The notes under the pieces were generated by a model, which was given only the letters and a program-made list of their open reading frames with translations, did not search any database and was not told where the DNA came from. A stretch of DNA of 64,000 nt from JBHJHP01 sp042219855 (lineage in GTDB: Bacteria > Bacteroidota > Bacteroidia > Bacteroidales > UBA5342), in NCBI RefSeq assembly GCF_042219855.1, contig NZ_JBHJHP010000001.1:434001-498000 (forward strand), read 5' to 3'. Shown here piece by piece: positions 44,415 to 54,300 of this stretch. The position numbers and the translations under genes are program-made. Numbering within the stretch: position 1 is the stretch's first letter; each line of letters begins with the position of its first letter.

Positions 44415-44795
44415 GATTCGAACCCTCGTCCAAACAAGGAAGTCATGTGCTTTCTACATGCTTAGTCCCGACTTGATTTTCGTGCAGCAGCTGGATCAGG
44501 ACCACCGACTACTGCCTTATCTCCTGAATTTCAATTAACGGCCGGAGCTTCCGTTAACCTATCCCTGAATTTACTGCACCGTCTGATGGAACCGCCTCAG
44601 GGCAGGGGCTTTTCCGACGATGTCTCGCTCCGGTATCTTATACCGGATAAGCTAACCTACTGTGATTCGGTTACGCGGCAAGAGCGTAATTGTTTTCGCC
44701 AATTATAAGTCTGAACGTTGAGATTTGCGGGCCAGCGTACAAAGCCCGGCATGCTTACACAACACCTCATCTTGCTGTCAAAACCAGTCAGCCCC
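44403..44795 (-). ncRNA. ssrA: Transfer-messenger RNA (tmRNA)
   Basis: Minus strand, ~393 nt. The 5' end GGGGCTGACTGG and the 3' end ...CAGCTCC-A form a 7-bp acceptor stem with one G-U pair; GGGTTCGAATCCC forms the T-arm near the 3' end. The CCA is not encoded. The tag ORF (44671-44700) reads GENNYALAA-stop, the Bacteroidota tag. tmRNA rescues stalled ribosomes and marks truncated proteins for proteolysis. The gene is intact despite the island integrated at its 3' end. Confidence 0.96.
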
Positions 44796-44844
44796 GTGTT
44801 GTAATAAGGAATACAAAAGTATGAAAAAGATTTTAGATTTTAGA

Positions 44845-46060
44845 ACCAGGAGCCAAGACATAAGACGAAAGATTTAAGATATAAGACTTAAGACATAAGA
44901 TATGTCAATAACCGAGGTGTGACAATTATTAACATGCTGGTTACCTTCTTTTAAATGAATCAATGAACTTGTATGGACTACCCCTCTTTATTTCGTAGTA
45001 AAGCGAAGAAAAAGAGAGGGGTCAATATGCTGTAAACGGACTATTGCTGTGAGTTGGGGTGAGTCATGTTTAGAATCAGGAACCAAGACTTAAGATTTAA
45101 GATTTAAGATATAAGACTTAAGACAGATCAGTAACCCAGATTTGATAATTTCAAATATGCTGATTACCCACTTTTAAACATATCAACCAGCTCGTACGAA
45201 CTACCCCTCTTTATTTCGTAGTAAAGCGAAGAAAAAGAGAGGGGTCAGAATGATGAAAACGGGCTATTCGTCCTGAGCTGGGGTGAGTCATTTATACAAG
45301 AGCCCATAGTTGCGGCCTTGATACAATTTCATTTCATCCAAAGGTTTTAACCCCGGCCTTCAATTACATTTCTACTATAACCCAGGGTGGCACTCGCTTC
45401 GCTCACTTACCCTGGGCTATAGTAATATCACCCTTTCAGGGTTTCTAGTCTCTTTTTTAAATGAATCAATGAACTTGTACGGACTTCCCCTTTTTATTTC
45501 GTAGAGCAGCGAAGAAAAAGAGAGGGGTCAATTTGATGTAAGCGCGCTATTCGTCCTGAGCTGGGGTAAGTCATTTATACAAGAGCCCATAATTGCGGCC
45601 TTGATACGATTTCATTTCATCCAAAGATTTTAACCCCGGCCTTCATTTACATTTCTACTATAACCCAGGGTGGCACTCGCTTCGCTCACTTACCCTGGGC
45701 TATAGTAATATCACCCCTTCGGGGTTTCTAGTCTCTTTTAAATGAATAAATGATCTTGTACGAACTACCCCTCTTTATTTCGTAGAGCAGCGAAGAAAAA
45801 GAGAGGGGTCAATTTGATGTAAGCGGGCTATTCGTCCAGACCGGGGTGAGTCATTTTTGTATAATCAAGAACCAAGAACCAGGAGCCAGGACATAAGATC
45901 TGTCATTAGCTCAGAATCGGGGTGGGTTTGATTACATAACTTCCTTTTTTGTTTAAGACCTGTTAAACAGCTTTATGGCTTATTAACGAACATTTCTGTT
46001 TCCATAAGGTTTAACAAACTGTGGACTTTGGTTGATATTGAACACGGATTTACATATAGC
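44845..46060. repeat. Intergenic repeats after ssrA: 7-bp arrays and ~281-bp units with a hairpin
   Basis: There is no gene in this 1.3-kb stretch. Heptamer arrays of NNTAAGA occur at 44845-44900, 45074-45122 and 45864-45898. A second family repeats CCCCTCTTTATTTCGTAG...GAAGAAAAAGAGAGGGGTCA at 44981, 45204, 45487 and 45768; the last three are ~282 bp apart. Two of these units hold a long hairpin (near 45370-45425 and 45657-45712) built from CCCAGGGT...ACCCTGGG around CTCGCTTCGCTC. Copies are near-identical and typical of dispersed Bacteroidota intergenic repeats. Confidence 0.8.
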
Positions 46061-46163
46061 TTATTGGCTGTAAAACTAGCCTAAACAAAAAATCATTTCA
46101 GATACGAAACACATATCAGAACTTACACTTGTCCGGCAACTGCAGGATAAAGATAAATCAGCA

Positions 46164-46640
46164 TTGGAATATATATACGACCATTACGGTGCGGCTTTGT
46201 ACGGAACCATACTGTCGGTGGTGCACAGCGAACATCTGGCCAGTGAGGTTTTACACGATGCTTTTCTTAAAATATGGAGTAGCATAGAGATGTATGACCC
46301 GAAACGCGGAAAATTATTCACCTGGATGATAAATATAGCGCGAAATCTGGCCATTGATAAAACGCGTTCCAAAGAAATTAAGCAGGAAAAGAAAACCGAA
46401 ACGGTGCAGGATAACGTACATATTATAGATGGTGCTGCATCGGCCAGGGTACCGGTGGATCATATCGGTGTAAAGGATATCGTGAAGGAATTAAAAGATG
46501 ATTACAGGTTCATCGTTGAACTGTTATATTTTAAAGGGTACACACAAGCAGAGATTTCTAAGGAATATAATATACCTTTGGGTACTGTAAAGACCCGGAC
46601 ACGGGCAGCATTGCTGGAATTAAGAAGGATTTTGGAGTGA
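46164..46640 (+). CDS. ECF-type RNA polymerase sigma factor (start uncertain)
   Basis: 158 residues from TTG 46164, sigma-70 region 2 (ASEVLHDAFLKIWSSIEMYDPKRGKLFTWMINIARNLAIDKTRSK) and region 4 (LYFKGYTQAEISKEYNIPLGTVKTRTRAALLELRRIL). The frame is open upstream to a TAG at 46077-46079 and translates ...ISELTLVRQLQDKDKSALEYIYDHYGAAL, which is the expected N-terminus of the family. There is no ATG, GTG or TTG in that upstream stretch, so the true start is either a rare ATT or ATA codon near 46095-46115, or the start has been lost. The anti-sigma gene overlaps its stop (GTGA). Confidence 0.88.
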   Translation: MEYIYDHYGAALYGTILSVVHSEHLASEVLHDAFLKIWSSIEMYDPKRGKLFTWMINIARNLAIDKTRSKEIKQEKKTETVQDNVHIIDGAASARVPVDHIGVKDIVKELKDDYRFIVELLYFKGYTQAEISKEYNIPLGTVKTRTRAALLELRRILE

Positions 46641-47449
46641 ACATTCAGGAATACATAGCAACAGGTATACTTGAAGCTTTCGTCCTGGATCAGTTATCTG
46701 AACCGGAACGGGATGAGGTGCTTAAAATGGCACAGGCTTATCCTGAAGTTCGGGCGGAAATTGACCGGATAGAAGAGGGACAGCTGCGTCTGGCAGAACG
46801 GATGGCTGTTGTTCCTCCGGCAAGACTGAAAACTGCAATCCTGGATGATATTGTTCCTGAAAGCACATCAAATTTACGTGTTGATCCGGTTATGCCTGGA
46901 ATCAAACCGTTTCCTCACCGCTACTTTTCCATTTCTTCCGGCGTGGCAGCTGCCATTGCCATTTTGTTCAGCATCTACTTCTATGTGCAGTGGCATCGGG
47001 CAGAGGCACAGTACCGGGATTTGCTGGCGCAGAACATGCACATGGCTGAACAGATAGAGTTGACCCGGGAACAGTTGCAGACATCCGGGAAGCAGCTTAA
47101 ATTCCTTTCTCAGCCCGGTGTGGAAACCATTGAAATGAAAGGGCTGGATATTTCACCACAATCTGTGGCACATGTATACTGGAACCGCAAAACGCACCAG
47201 GTCAGGCTGAAGAGTGGAAATCTGCCTGAACCAACTGCCGGGAAACAATACCAGCTTTGGGCTATTGTAGAGGGGCAACCTGTGGATGCCGGAGTTATCG
47301 ATGGGGCCGAATCACTGAATACATATCAATCCATGAAAAATATTGAAGGGGCTACAGCTTTTGCGGTCACCCTTGAACCCCTTGGTGGCAGTAAAACACC
47401 AACCCTTAACCAGATGTATGTGATGGGCAAAACCGCCCCTGAAATATAA
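46637..47449 (+). CDS. Anti-sigma factor (RskA-like)
   Basis: 270 residues from a GTG that overlaps the sigma stop codon (GTGA). N-terminal anti-sigma domain (MNIQEYIATGILEAFVLDQLSEPERDEVLKMAQAYPEV), one TM segment at ~95-116 (FSISSGVAAAIAILFSIYFYVQW), coiled coil, and a periplasmic RskA domain (AHVYWNRKTHQVRLKSGNLPEPTAGKQYQLWAIVEGQPVDAGVID). It holds the sigma factor at the membrane and releases it upon a periplasmic signal. The adjacent lipoprotein gene may be a target or part of the sensing pathway. Confidence 0.9.
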   Translation: MNIQEYIATGILEAFVLDQLSEPERDEVLKMAQAYPEVRAEIDRIEEGQLRLAERMAVVPPARLKTAILDDIVPESTSNLRVDPVMPGIKPFPHRYFSISSGVAAAIAILFSIYFYVQWHRAEAQYRDLLAQNMHMAEQIELTREQLQTSGKQLKFLSQPGVETIEMKGLDISPQSVAHVYWNRKTHQVRLKSGNLPEPTAGKQYQLWAIVEGQPVDAGVIDGAESLNTYQSMKNIEGATAFAVTLEPLGGSKTPTLNQMYVMGKTAPEI

Positions 47450-47562
47450 AAAATTGCATTTTAAAAATCCAGACATCATTCTGCTTCGTAAGTCTTATAA
47501 AGCAGCGGCAATAAGCCGCCTTTTTAAGATGTAGAAATTATTAACCCTTAAAAATAAGTAGG

Positions 47563-49092
47563 ATGAAGACTTTTAAAGTATTAAACCGACGCATATTGAG
47601 CATGGCGGTGGTCGCCGTGTTTGCCCTGACTGCCTGTAACAAGGATAAAGATTCGGGTGGTGATATGAATTCAGGTATCCTGAATGTGAGCGATCAGATG
47701 ATCTCGCAGAATACAGTTAACGTGAGTTCTGTAACCTTTGATCAGGATGGATGGATTGTAATTCATGCCGATGACGGCGGAAGTCCAAAGGTTCCCGGTA
47801 TTATCTCTGAACCGGTGATGGTAACCAGTGGCACACACAGTAATATTAAAGTTCCTCTGGTTGAAGGAACAGAACTGAATGACGGAGATAAGGTGTGGGT
47901 AATGCTGCATAATGATACCGGAACCAGTGGCGACTATGAATTTGACGGTACGGATCAGAGCGATGATCAACCCGTTAAAAACGACATGGGGGATATTGTG
48001 ATGAAGGCAATAACCGTTTCGTCTCCTTCCGTTTCGGTTAGCAATCAGCCTGTATCGTCCAATATGGTGATGATTGATAATGTGGATGCTGCCGTGGATG
48101 GCTGGCTGGTGATCCATAATGACGATGGTGATGGCAATATTACGCTACCCGGCATCATTGGTAAAGCCTGGGTGACAGAAGGGATGAATTCCAATGTGAT
48201 GGTTCAGCTGGACAGCATGGTACAGATTAGCCCGGGTCAGAAATTGTTCGCGATGTTACATGTGGATGATCCCGCCAACAATGAATACGAATTTCCGGAA
48301 AACGGAGATGCACCGGAAGTATTTGGTTATAACGGAACAGAAGCCAATATCATTGTGAAGAGTTTTGAGGTGGAAGATCTGACCGGATCACTCGATGTGA
48401 GTAACCAGATGGTTTCACAGAACCTGGTTATGGTCTCATCCATAACCATGAACGCCGATGGTTGGGTGGTGGTGCATAAAAGTACGGCAGACGGCAATGT
48501 GCCGATAGTACCGGATATCATTTCTGAACCGGTTCATCTTAATGCCGGAACCACCGATAATGTGCTGATACCGGTTAAAGCAGGTACCGATCTTAAAGAT
48601 GGTGAGTCCGTGTATGTGATGCTGCATAACGATAATGGTTCAGTTGGAACCTATGAGTTTGACGGTATTTCAGGATTTGACGGACCAATTGCAATGGATG
48701 GCAGTATTGTGATGAAAAAGATTAAGCTGATTGCACCTTCCATAACGGTTAGTGATCAGCCGGTAACAAATAATAAGGTGACTATTGATAAGGTCGTTTT
48801 GGCAACTGACGGATGGCTTGTTGTGCACAACGATGATGGCACCGGAAACATCACCTTACCTGGTATTCTCGGAAAAATATACCTGACAAAAGGTGAGCAC
48901 TCAGATGTTACAGTCGATCTGTATGACCAGGAGACCTATATACCCGGACAGAAACTGTTTCCTATGATTCATGTTGACAGTCCGGCCAACCAGATTTATG
49001 ATTTCCCGGATGACGGTGATAATCCTGAAGTCTTCGGATTTGATGCGAACAACGATCCGGCTGTTGTAGTCACATCGTTTATGGTTCAATAA
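47563..49092 (+). CDS. Lipoprotein with four tandem DUF7282-like domains
   Basis: 509 residues. Signal peptide with a lipobox (AVVAVFALTAC), so the Cys near residue 25 would be lipidated. Four repeats of ~110 residues follow, each with the pattern 'VSxQ...VxIxxVxxxxDGWxVIHxDDG...PGIIxxxxxxxGxxxxxxVxL...L..GxxxxxMLHxDxGxxxxYEF'; they alternate in two subtypes (1/3 and 2/4), as if an ancestral pair had been doubled. The domain type resembles DUF7282; its role is unknown, although related proteins are seen in stress loci. Position after a sigma/anti-sigma pair suggests membership of that regulon. Confidence 0.78.
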   Translation: MKTFKVLNRRILSMAVVAVFALTACNKDKDSGGDMNSGILNVSDQMISQNTVNVSSVTFDQDGWIVIHADDGGSPKVPGIISEPVMVTSGTHSNIKVPLVEGTELNDGDKVWVMLHNDTGTSGDYEFDGTDQSDDQPVKNDMGDIVMKAITVSSPSVSVSNQPVSSNMVMIDNVDAAVDGWLVIHNDDGDGNITLPGIIGKAWVTEGMNSNVMVQLDSMVQISPGQKLFAMLHVDDPANNEYEFPENGDAPEVFGYNGTEANIIVKSFEVEDLTGSLDVSNQMVSQNLVMVSSITMNADGWVVVHKSTADGNVPIVPDIISEPVHLNAGTTDNVLIPVKAGTDLKDGESVYVMLHNDNGSVGTYEFDGISGFDGPIAMDGSIVMKKIKLIAPSITVSDQPVTNNKVTIDKVVLATDGWLVVHNDDGTGNITLPGILGKIYLTKGEHSDVTVDLYDQETYIPGQKLFPMIHVDSPANQIYDFPDDGDNPEVFGFDANNDPAVVVTSFMVQ

Positions 49093-49120
49093 TATAATTC
49101 TGATTTGATTTTTAAGATTG

Positions 49121-49155
49121 AAAAGCGGCTTTATGTGATAGAGTCGCTTTTTTTT
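49121..49155 (+). terminator. Intrinsic terminator of the lipoprotein gene
   Basis: AAAAGCGGCTTT and AGAGTCGCTTTT (49121-49155) form a stem with one mismatch, ending in T8. It begins ~29 bases after the stop codon. Confidence 0.8.
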
Positions 49156-49174
49156 ATGAAGTATTTAAGTAAAC

Positions 49175-49286
49175 CGTGAGTTGTGAAACGTGAATCGTGA
49201 AACGTGAGCCGTTGGTCGTAAGTCGTGAATCGTGAATCGTTAGTCGTTAATCGTGAATCGTAATTCGTCTTTCGTAATTCGTAATT
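49175..49286. repeat. 16-copy heptanucleotide array (CGTNANT)
   Basis: Exactly 112 bases divide into 16 heptamers such as CGTGAGT, CGTGAAT, CGTGAAA, CGTTAGT, CGTAATT. The CGT is kept in nearly all copies while other positions drift. Confidence 0.9.
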
Positions 49287-49942
49287 ACTGTTGTCCTGTT
49301 AATAAATGAGATTGCTTCGCTTCGCTCGCAATGACGCTGGATGCAAATTGTTTTTTCAATTGCAGGGTTAGTTTAGCAAACAAAGTTATATATGGTATTA
49401 TCAAAATTATAAATCACTAATAATGGCGTTATTGCGATAAATGACGCAGGAATGGAGAAGCAATCTCTCTTGTATTTGAAATTTCCTCCGACAATAATGA
49501 TTCATAATTAATAATCATTGTTGTACGGTTAAAAAAACCGATATTAATTAAAGATTCTTCGCTTCATTTTATTGCGCTCAGAATGACAGTTTCTTAGGTT
49601 CATATGGGGCTGGAGGATGGGTTGGTTTGCGAATCCGTAGCAAACCAACCCATCCTCCAGCCCAACAGCCAGCAACTGCCTGTAATTCCGAGTGAAGCGA
49701 GGAATCTCTAAGGCTTTTACCGTACAACAATGAATAATAATTACAATTTCGTATATATTCCACGTCCATCTGCGATCACGGTAGCTATCGGGAAACGCGG
49801 AGAAAAAGAGAGGGATCATAATGATGAGATCGGGCTATTATTGTGAGCTGGGGTGAGTCATGTTTAGAACCAAGAGCCAAGGACCAAGACACAAGATTAT
49901 TGTACGTCCCTTTCCTAATTCGTAATTCTTAATTCGTAATTC
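49287..49942. other. Intergenic region with a 24-bp perfect palindromic repeat and heptamer repeats
   Basis: A perfect inverted repeat lies at 49607-49630 and 49640-49663 (GGGCTGGAGGATGGGTTGG... and its complement) with a 9-base loop. The flanks include GCTTCGCTTCGCTCGCAATG-type dispersed repeats, a partial copy of the GAGAAAAAGAGAGGG repeat (49799-49817), and heptamers ACCAAGA/GCCAAGG (49869-49896) and CCTAATT/CGTAATT (49914-49948). No gene is credible here. Confidence 0.75.
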
Positions 49943-50596
49943 CTAATTAAAAATAATTCCGTCCTTGATGGTCAGTACCCTGTCAGATATTTTAGCCATG
50001 GCCTGATCGTGGGATACGATGACAAAGGTTTGGTGAAAGTGTTCCCGGAGTTCAAAGATGAGCCTGTGCAGTTCATCGCGGTTTTTTGAATCGAGGTTGC
50101 CGGTCGGTTCATCACCAAAAATAATATCCGGATTATTGATCAGTGCCCTGGCCACCGCAACGCGTTGCTTTTCACCTCCGCTAAGTTCAGCCGGTTTATG
50201 TGTAGAGCGGTGGGACAGCTTTAAAAAATCCATCAGTTCTTTAGCCCGGTCTTCTGCTTCTTTTCTCGTTTTTTTGGCAATCAGAGCCGGAATAATGATG
50301 TTTTCAAGTGCCGTGAATTCAGGCAACAGCTGGTGAAACTGGAAAATAAATCCCACCCTGGTATTTCTGAAGTGGGCCAGCTGATCCGGTTTCAGTTTAT
50401 GGATATTTACATTATCAAAAAATACCTGTCCCTGTGTTGGTTTATCAAGAGAGCCCAGAATCTGGAGCAAGGTTGTTTTTCCAGCACCGCTTGCACCCAC
50501 AACAGATACCACTTCACTTTTATTGATGGTGAGATTAATCCCTTTGAGTACGTCAACATTACCAAAACTTTTATGGATATCAATGGCTTTAAGCAT
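49943..50596 (-). CDS. lolD: Lipoprotein-releasing ABC transporter ATPase LolD
   Basis: 217 residues. Walker A GASGAGKT (~35-42), the LolD/MacB-type Q-loop IFQFHQLLPEFTALEN, ABC signature LSGGEKQRVAVARAL (~140-154), Walker B DIIFGDEPTGNLDS, and an H-loop in VIVSHD. ATPase of the LolCDE machine that moves lipoproteins from the inner membrane to the periplasmic carrier LolA. Its membrane partner LolC/E is not in view. The TatA-like gene upstream overlaps its start by 8 bases. Confidence 0.9.
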   Translation of the reverse strand: MLKAIDIHKSFGNVDVLKGINLTINKSEVVSVVGASGAGKTTLLQILGSLDKPTQGQVFFDNVNIHKLKPDQLAHFRNTRVGFIFQFHQLLPEFTALENIIIPALIAKKTRKEAEDRAKELMDFLKLSHRSTHKPAELSGGEKQRVAVARALINNPDIIFGDEPTGNLDSKNRDELHRLIFELREHFHQTFVIVSHDQAMAKISDRVLTIKDGIIFN

Positions 50597-50933
50597 CTGG
50601 TTTGGGTTCTTTGGTTTTTGGGGATTCCTGATTTATTGTTGTCTTTTTATCGGTATTCAGTTCATCGCGGAATTCCCTGATTTTATCGGTCAGACTCTGC
50701 TTTTCAGTTTCTATATCGTCACGTAATTCCCGTGTTTCCTCATTAAATTCCCGCTTTATGTCTTCAGTTGCTTTTCTGAATTCGCGCATCCCTTTACCGA
50801 ACATACGGGCAAACTCAGGAATCTTATCCGCACCAAAAAGGATAAGAATAGCCAGAATCACAATGATGAGTTCACCACCGGAAGGGAAGGAGAGAAGTAT
50901 GTATGATATTGATCCCATCGTATTATCATCCAC
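50589..50933 (-). CDS. tatA: Twin-arginine translocation protein TatA/TatB-like
   Basis: 114 residues; an internal ATG at 50918 (MGSISYILL) is an alternative start. One TM helix (ELIIVILAILILFGADKIPEFARMFGKGMREF) ending in the typical 'FG..K.PE..R..GK..REF' amphipathic helix of TatA/B, followed by a long charged coiled-coil tail (EFNEETRELRDDIETEKQSLTDKIREFRDELNTD). The Tat system exports folded proteins. The tail is longer than in most TatA proteins and closer to TatB, so TatA and TatB cannot be told apart here. Overlaps lolD by 8 bases. Confidence 0.85.
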   Translation of the reverse strand: MDDNTMGSISYILLSFPSGGELIIVILAILILFGADKIPEFARMFGKGMREFRKATEDIKREFNEETRELRDDIETEKQSLTDKIREFRDELNTDKKTTINQESPKTKEPKPDA

Positions 50934-51336
50934 CGTGAATTGACACGGTATTTCATTTTCAGGCTCAAATATACAAAGTTTTAGTCCAAACCAACATTGG
51001 CTCTGAACCGAAAATTGTTAATGATTGCGAACAAACGGAGGAATTCAGTGTAAAATAACCCACCCTGACTTCTGGTTAACATATAAACTGCCATGCCTAT
51101 CCCGACATTACAGTCAGGACATGGAATTTACTATATACAAACAATTCACCTGGATTTATACGTAGAGTCCGTCCCTCTTTGTCACGAAATAAAATGGAGT
51201 GAGAGAGGGGAATCCTGAGACGGACGATGCGGAGTTACAATCGGGGGTGAGTCAAAAAATGGCTTTAATTCCGTCGCCAGGCACAAAAAAAGAGGCTCCC
51301 GCCGGAAGCCTCTTTTTCATATTTATCTTGAAAAAC
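50934..51336. other. Intergenic region between tatA and secDF
   Basis: Holds the secDF terminator at 51287-51317 and a degraded copy of the dispersed repeat (CCCTCTTTGTCACGAAATAAA near 51173). No gene is seen. Confidence 0.6.
51287..51317 (-). terminator. Intrinsic terminator of secDF
   Basis: AAAAAGAGGCT (51287-51297) and AGCCTCTTTTT (51307-51317) form an A/T-flanked stem closed by a short GC-rich loop, suited to both directions. It lies ~20 bases after the secDF stop. Confidence 0.85.
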
Positions 51337-54300
51337 TTATTTCTTTTTCTTTTTGGTAGCCTGCTGTGTATCGTATGCAATCGGAGTTGCCACATAAAGT
51401 GAAGAGTAAGTACCCACAACAACACCAATCATCAGTGCAAATACAAAACCTCTGATCACTTCACCACCGAAAATAAAGATGGTCAACAGTACCACGAATG
51501 TACTTAATGATGTACTTAATGTACGGCTCAGTGTAGAGTTTAAGGCCTCGTTGATCACATCCTCACGTTTCCGTTTCGGGAATTCCGTGATGCGTTCCCT
51601 GATACGGTCGAATACAACTACCGTGTCGTTAATGGAGTAACCGATCACTGTCAGGATGGCCGCAATAAAGGCCTGGTCTATCTCGAGTGAGAACGGCAGA
51701 TAGCCATACAGGAGCGAGAACAAACCGAGTGTAATCATCGAGTCATGCGCCAAAGCAGCAACAGCACCAAATGAGAACTGCCAGTTTTTAAACCTGATCA
51801 GGATATAGAGGAAGATGATTACCAGCGAGAACAGGATAGCCCACACGGCATCTTTCTTGATATCATCCGCAATAGTCGGACCCACTTTCTGCGATGAACG
51901 GATATCGTCTTCCACAAACTGTTCAAATGTGGTTCCTTCGGCTAAGTACGGTTTCAACGCCTTATAGAATTTATCTTCAATGATGTTATCCAGTTCAGGA
52001 TCGTCATTATCAATCTGGTAGTTTGTACCGATTTTAACCTGGTTTTCTTCACCGTAGGTTTTTACATCCATCAGTTCACCTTCGAATTCGCCTTTAATGG
52101 CATCCTGGATTTCCACGGTGCTCACCGGTTTTGCAAATTCAATGACATATGTACGTCCACCTGTAAAATCGATACCCTGATCCAGTCCCCTGGTAATAAG
52201 CGAAACTATACTGGCAACGATAAGTGCACCGGAAATGAAGTAGGCAATCTTACGTTTGTTAATGAACTGAATGTGTGCATTAGCAAACAGATTACGTGTG
52301 ATTTTAGTATCGAATTTCAGTGGTGATTCTTTCTTCAGCAGTTGTTCAAATATCAGACGTGACATGAATACTGCAGTGAAGAAGGAAGTCACAATACCAA
52401 TCATTAATGTGGTAGCGAAACCTTTGATAGGACCTGTACCGAACGTATAAAGTACAACACCGGTAAGGAATGTGGTTACGTTGGCATCGATGATGGCAGA
52501 AATGGCATTTCTGTAACCCTCAGCAACAGCTTTTTTAATCGCTTTACCGGATTTTATCTCCTCTCGAATTCGTTCATAAATCAGTACGTTGGCATCCACC
52601 GAAGTACCAATGGTAAGTACAATACCCGCAATACCCGGCAGAGTAAGAACAGCACCAAACGATGCGAGAACACCCATGATAAAGAACAGGTTGGCAATCA
52701 ACGCAAGGTCAGCAATAAGACCGGCTTTTACACCATAATAGAAGATCATGTACAGCAGTACGATAATAAATGCCACAATAAAGGACATCAGACCATCGGT
52801 AATTGCTTCATGTCCCAGAGAAGGACCAACAACGTTTTCGTTAATGATATGTGCCGGAGCAGGCATTCTACCTGACTTCAGAACGTTTGCAAGGTCTTTT
52901 GCCTCTTCAAAAGACTCCATTCCTGTAATCTGCGTACGACCACCTTTGATTTCCTCGATCACGTTCGGGAATGAACGGACATAGTTATCCAGAACGATGG
53001 CGATGCTTTTACCAACGTTTTCTTTGGTGATACGGGCCCAAACTTTGGCTCCGTCAGTTGTCATGGTCAGATCAACCTCTGCACTGGCTTTATTCTGTCC
53101 GAAATCAGCACGGGCATCAGCAATTGCATCACCATCAAGAACGGGTCTGCCATCGCGGTTTGTTACCTTAATTGCAATCAGCTGATAGTACTGTCCGCCT
53201 TCATCCATCGGATTGGCAGTCCAGAGCAGTTTAAGGTTGCGCGGAAGAATTTCCTTAACCTTTGCCAGGTTCAGATATCTGTCAACCTGTGCGGTATCTG
53301 CATAACGTGCAATACCAACAACCGGACCATTTCTTAACTGACCCTGTTGATTGGTGTTGGGCTGTAATACAGCAAACAAAGGGTAATTCTTACGGATAGA
53401 AGCTTCTGTCTGGATTTCTGTAGAATCCTTGGCTTCAGTATCACCCTGGATAAGGTCGCTGAATTCATCAGAAGTCTGATCTTTGGATTCTGTTGCCTCT
53501 GTCGTTGTTTCTGTTTCAGCAGAAGTGGCTTCTTTTTCCTGTCGTGCAGCGTTATCTTCGTTAATTTCTTTGATGATATTATTGGCTTCCAGCATATACT
53601 GGTAAACCTGCGAGTTGTCGAATGTTTCCCAGAATTCCAGGTTTGCCGTTCCCTGTAAAAGTTTACGAACCCTTTCACGGTCTTTCACACCGGGAAGCTC
53701 AATCAGGATACGGCCGGAAGATTCAAGACCTAAGCGCTGTATATTTGGCTGAGCCACACCGAATTTATCGATACGGGTGCGTAATACGTTAAATGAGTTG
53801 TCGATGGCGCTACGGGCTTCAGCTCTGATAACATCCAATACCTGCTGATTAGTGGAATTGTAAGATATTTTATCCTTAAGTTCCATGGTATTGAATATAG
53901 CAGCCAGACGGGCTCCCGGATCAATCTCTTCGAATGATTCACCAAAAAGAGTAATAAAATCTTTCTGACTGTTGGTTAACTTGTCTTTAGCCATAGCGAT
54001 GGCTTTGTTAAAGGTCGGATCCTGACTGTAATTTGAAAGTGCTCTTACAATATCAGGAACAGAAACTTCAAGTATGACGTTCATACCACCTTTAAGGTCA
54101 AGACCAAGGTTAATCTCCAGCTCTTTACATTCCTTGTAATTATAGTCGACGAGACCGATATTAAAAACAGTTACATTTGACATAGAATCAAGGTAATGTA
54201 ACTCTTTGAGCGGATCGCCATTTGCATATTCCTTAGCTTTTTTCTCTACATTGGCAGCTATAAATGTGAATGATAACTGATATATACTCACTAAAGCTAA

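Noticed and set aside
49543..49819. Minus-strand ORFs of 63-91 codons over the 24-bp palindrome
   Set aside because: They cross the perfect inverted repeat and dispersed repeats and encode no recognisable protein.
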